Origin: Chloroflexota bacterium
GTDB lineage: Bacteria; Chloroflexota; Dehalococcoidia; SM23-28-2; RBG-16-64-32
Direction: 5' to 3'
DNA: 37,498 nucleotides
Assembly (NCBI GenBank): GCA_022564695.1
Contig: JADFKX010000003.1
Coordinates: 1 to 37,498, forward strand
The translations under genes were made by a program, and so were the position numbers. The notes beneath the pieces were generated by a model that saw nothing but the letters and a program-made list of their open reading frames with translations, made no database searches and was not told where the DNA came from. This document shows, one piece after another, positions 37,448-37,498 of this stretch (position 1 is its first letter; each line of letters opens with the position of its first letter).

Positions 37448-37498
37448 CTACTTCTCCTTGACGGCGTGGCCGCCGAACTCGTTCCGCAGGGCAGCGAT
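37448..37498 (-). CDS. 6-phosphogluconate dehydrogenase, C-terminal end (partial, runs off window)
   Basis: Minus strand reads IAALRNEFGGHAVKEK*, typical C-terminus of 6PGDH. Confidence 0.7.
   Translation of the reverse strand: MAALRNEFGGHAVKEK

Overview
The window reads as a GC-rich bacterial chromosome segment with almost no non-coding DNA. Gene content suggests a Chloroflexota/Dehalococcoidia-SAR202-like lineage; this is an inference, no taxonomic search was possible. It contains: (i) pyrF, DUF951, an MFS transporter and a bifunctional nuclease gene; (ii) a complete F-type ATP synthase operon (atpI/Z-B-E-F-H-[DinB/ClbS-like]-A-G-D-[unknown ORF]-C) carrying two extra translationally coupled ORFs and, between atpA and atpG, a hairpin-repeat block with a 47-bp duplication of the atpG 5' end; (iii) murA with a Cys-to-Asp change at the fosfomycin-target position, followed by mreB/mbl, then convergent rex with a promoter/inverted-repeat operator candidate; (iv) an accessory stretch with an AAA+ ATPase, three alpha/beta hydrolases, a LigT-like 2H phosphoesterase, an F420-type LLM oxidoreductase, a TfoX-N protein, an APH-like kinase, a class-III aminotransferase, HD-GYP and VOC proteins; (v) a three-gene block (small TM protein, NoeA-like kinase-fold/methyltransferase, membrane sulfatase-fold enzyme) that may modify a surface polymer; (vi) thiolase and rpiB; (vii) a compact minus-strand trio of alpha-oxoamine synthase (SPT-like), GNAT-like acyltransferase and extended-SDR reductase, matching the gene set for bacterial ceramide/sphingolipid synthesis and the strongest candidate system here; (viii) an FTR1 permease, a YHS protein, a DDN-like F420 protein and the 3' end of a 6-phosphogluconate dehydrogenase gene. 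No tRNA, rRNA, CRISPR array or transposase was recognised. All family calls are from motif recognition by eye.
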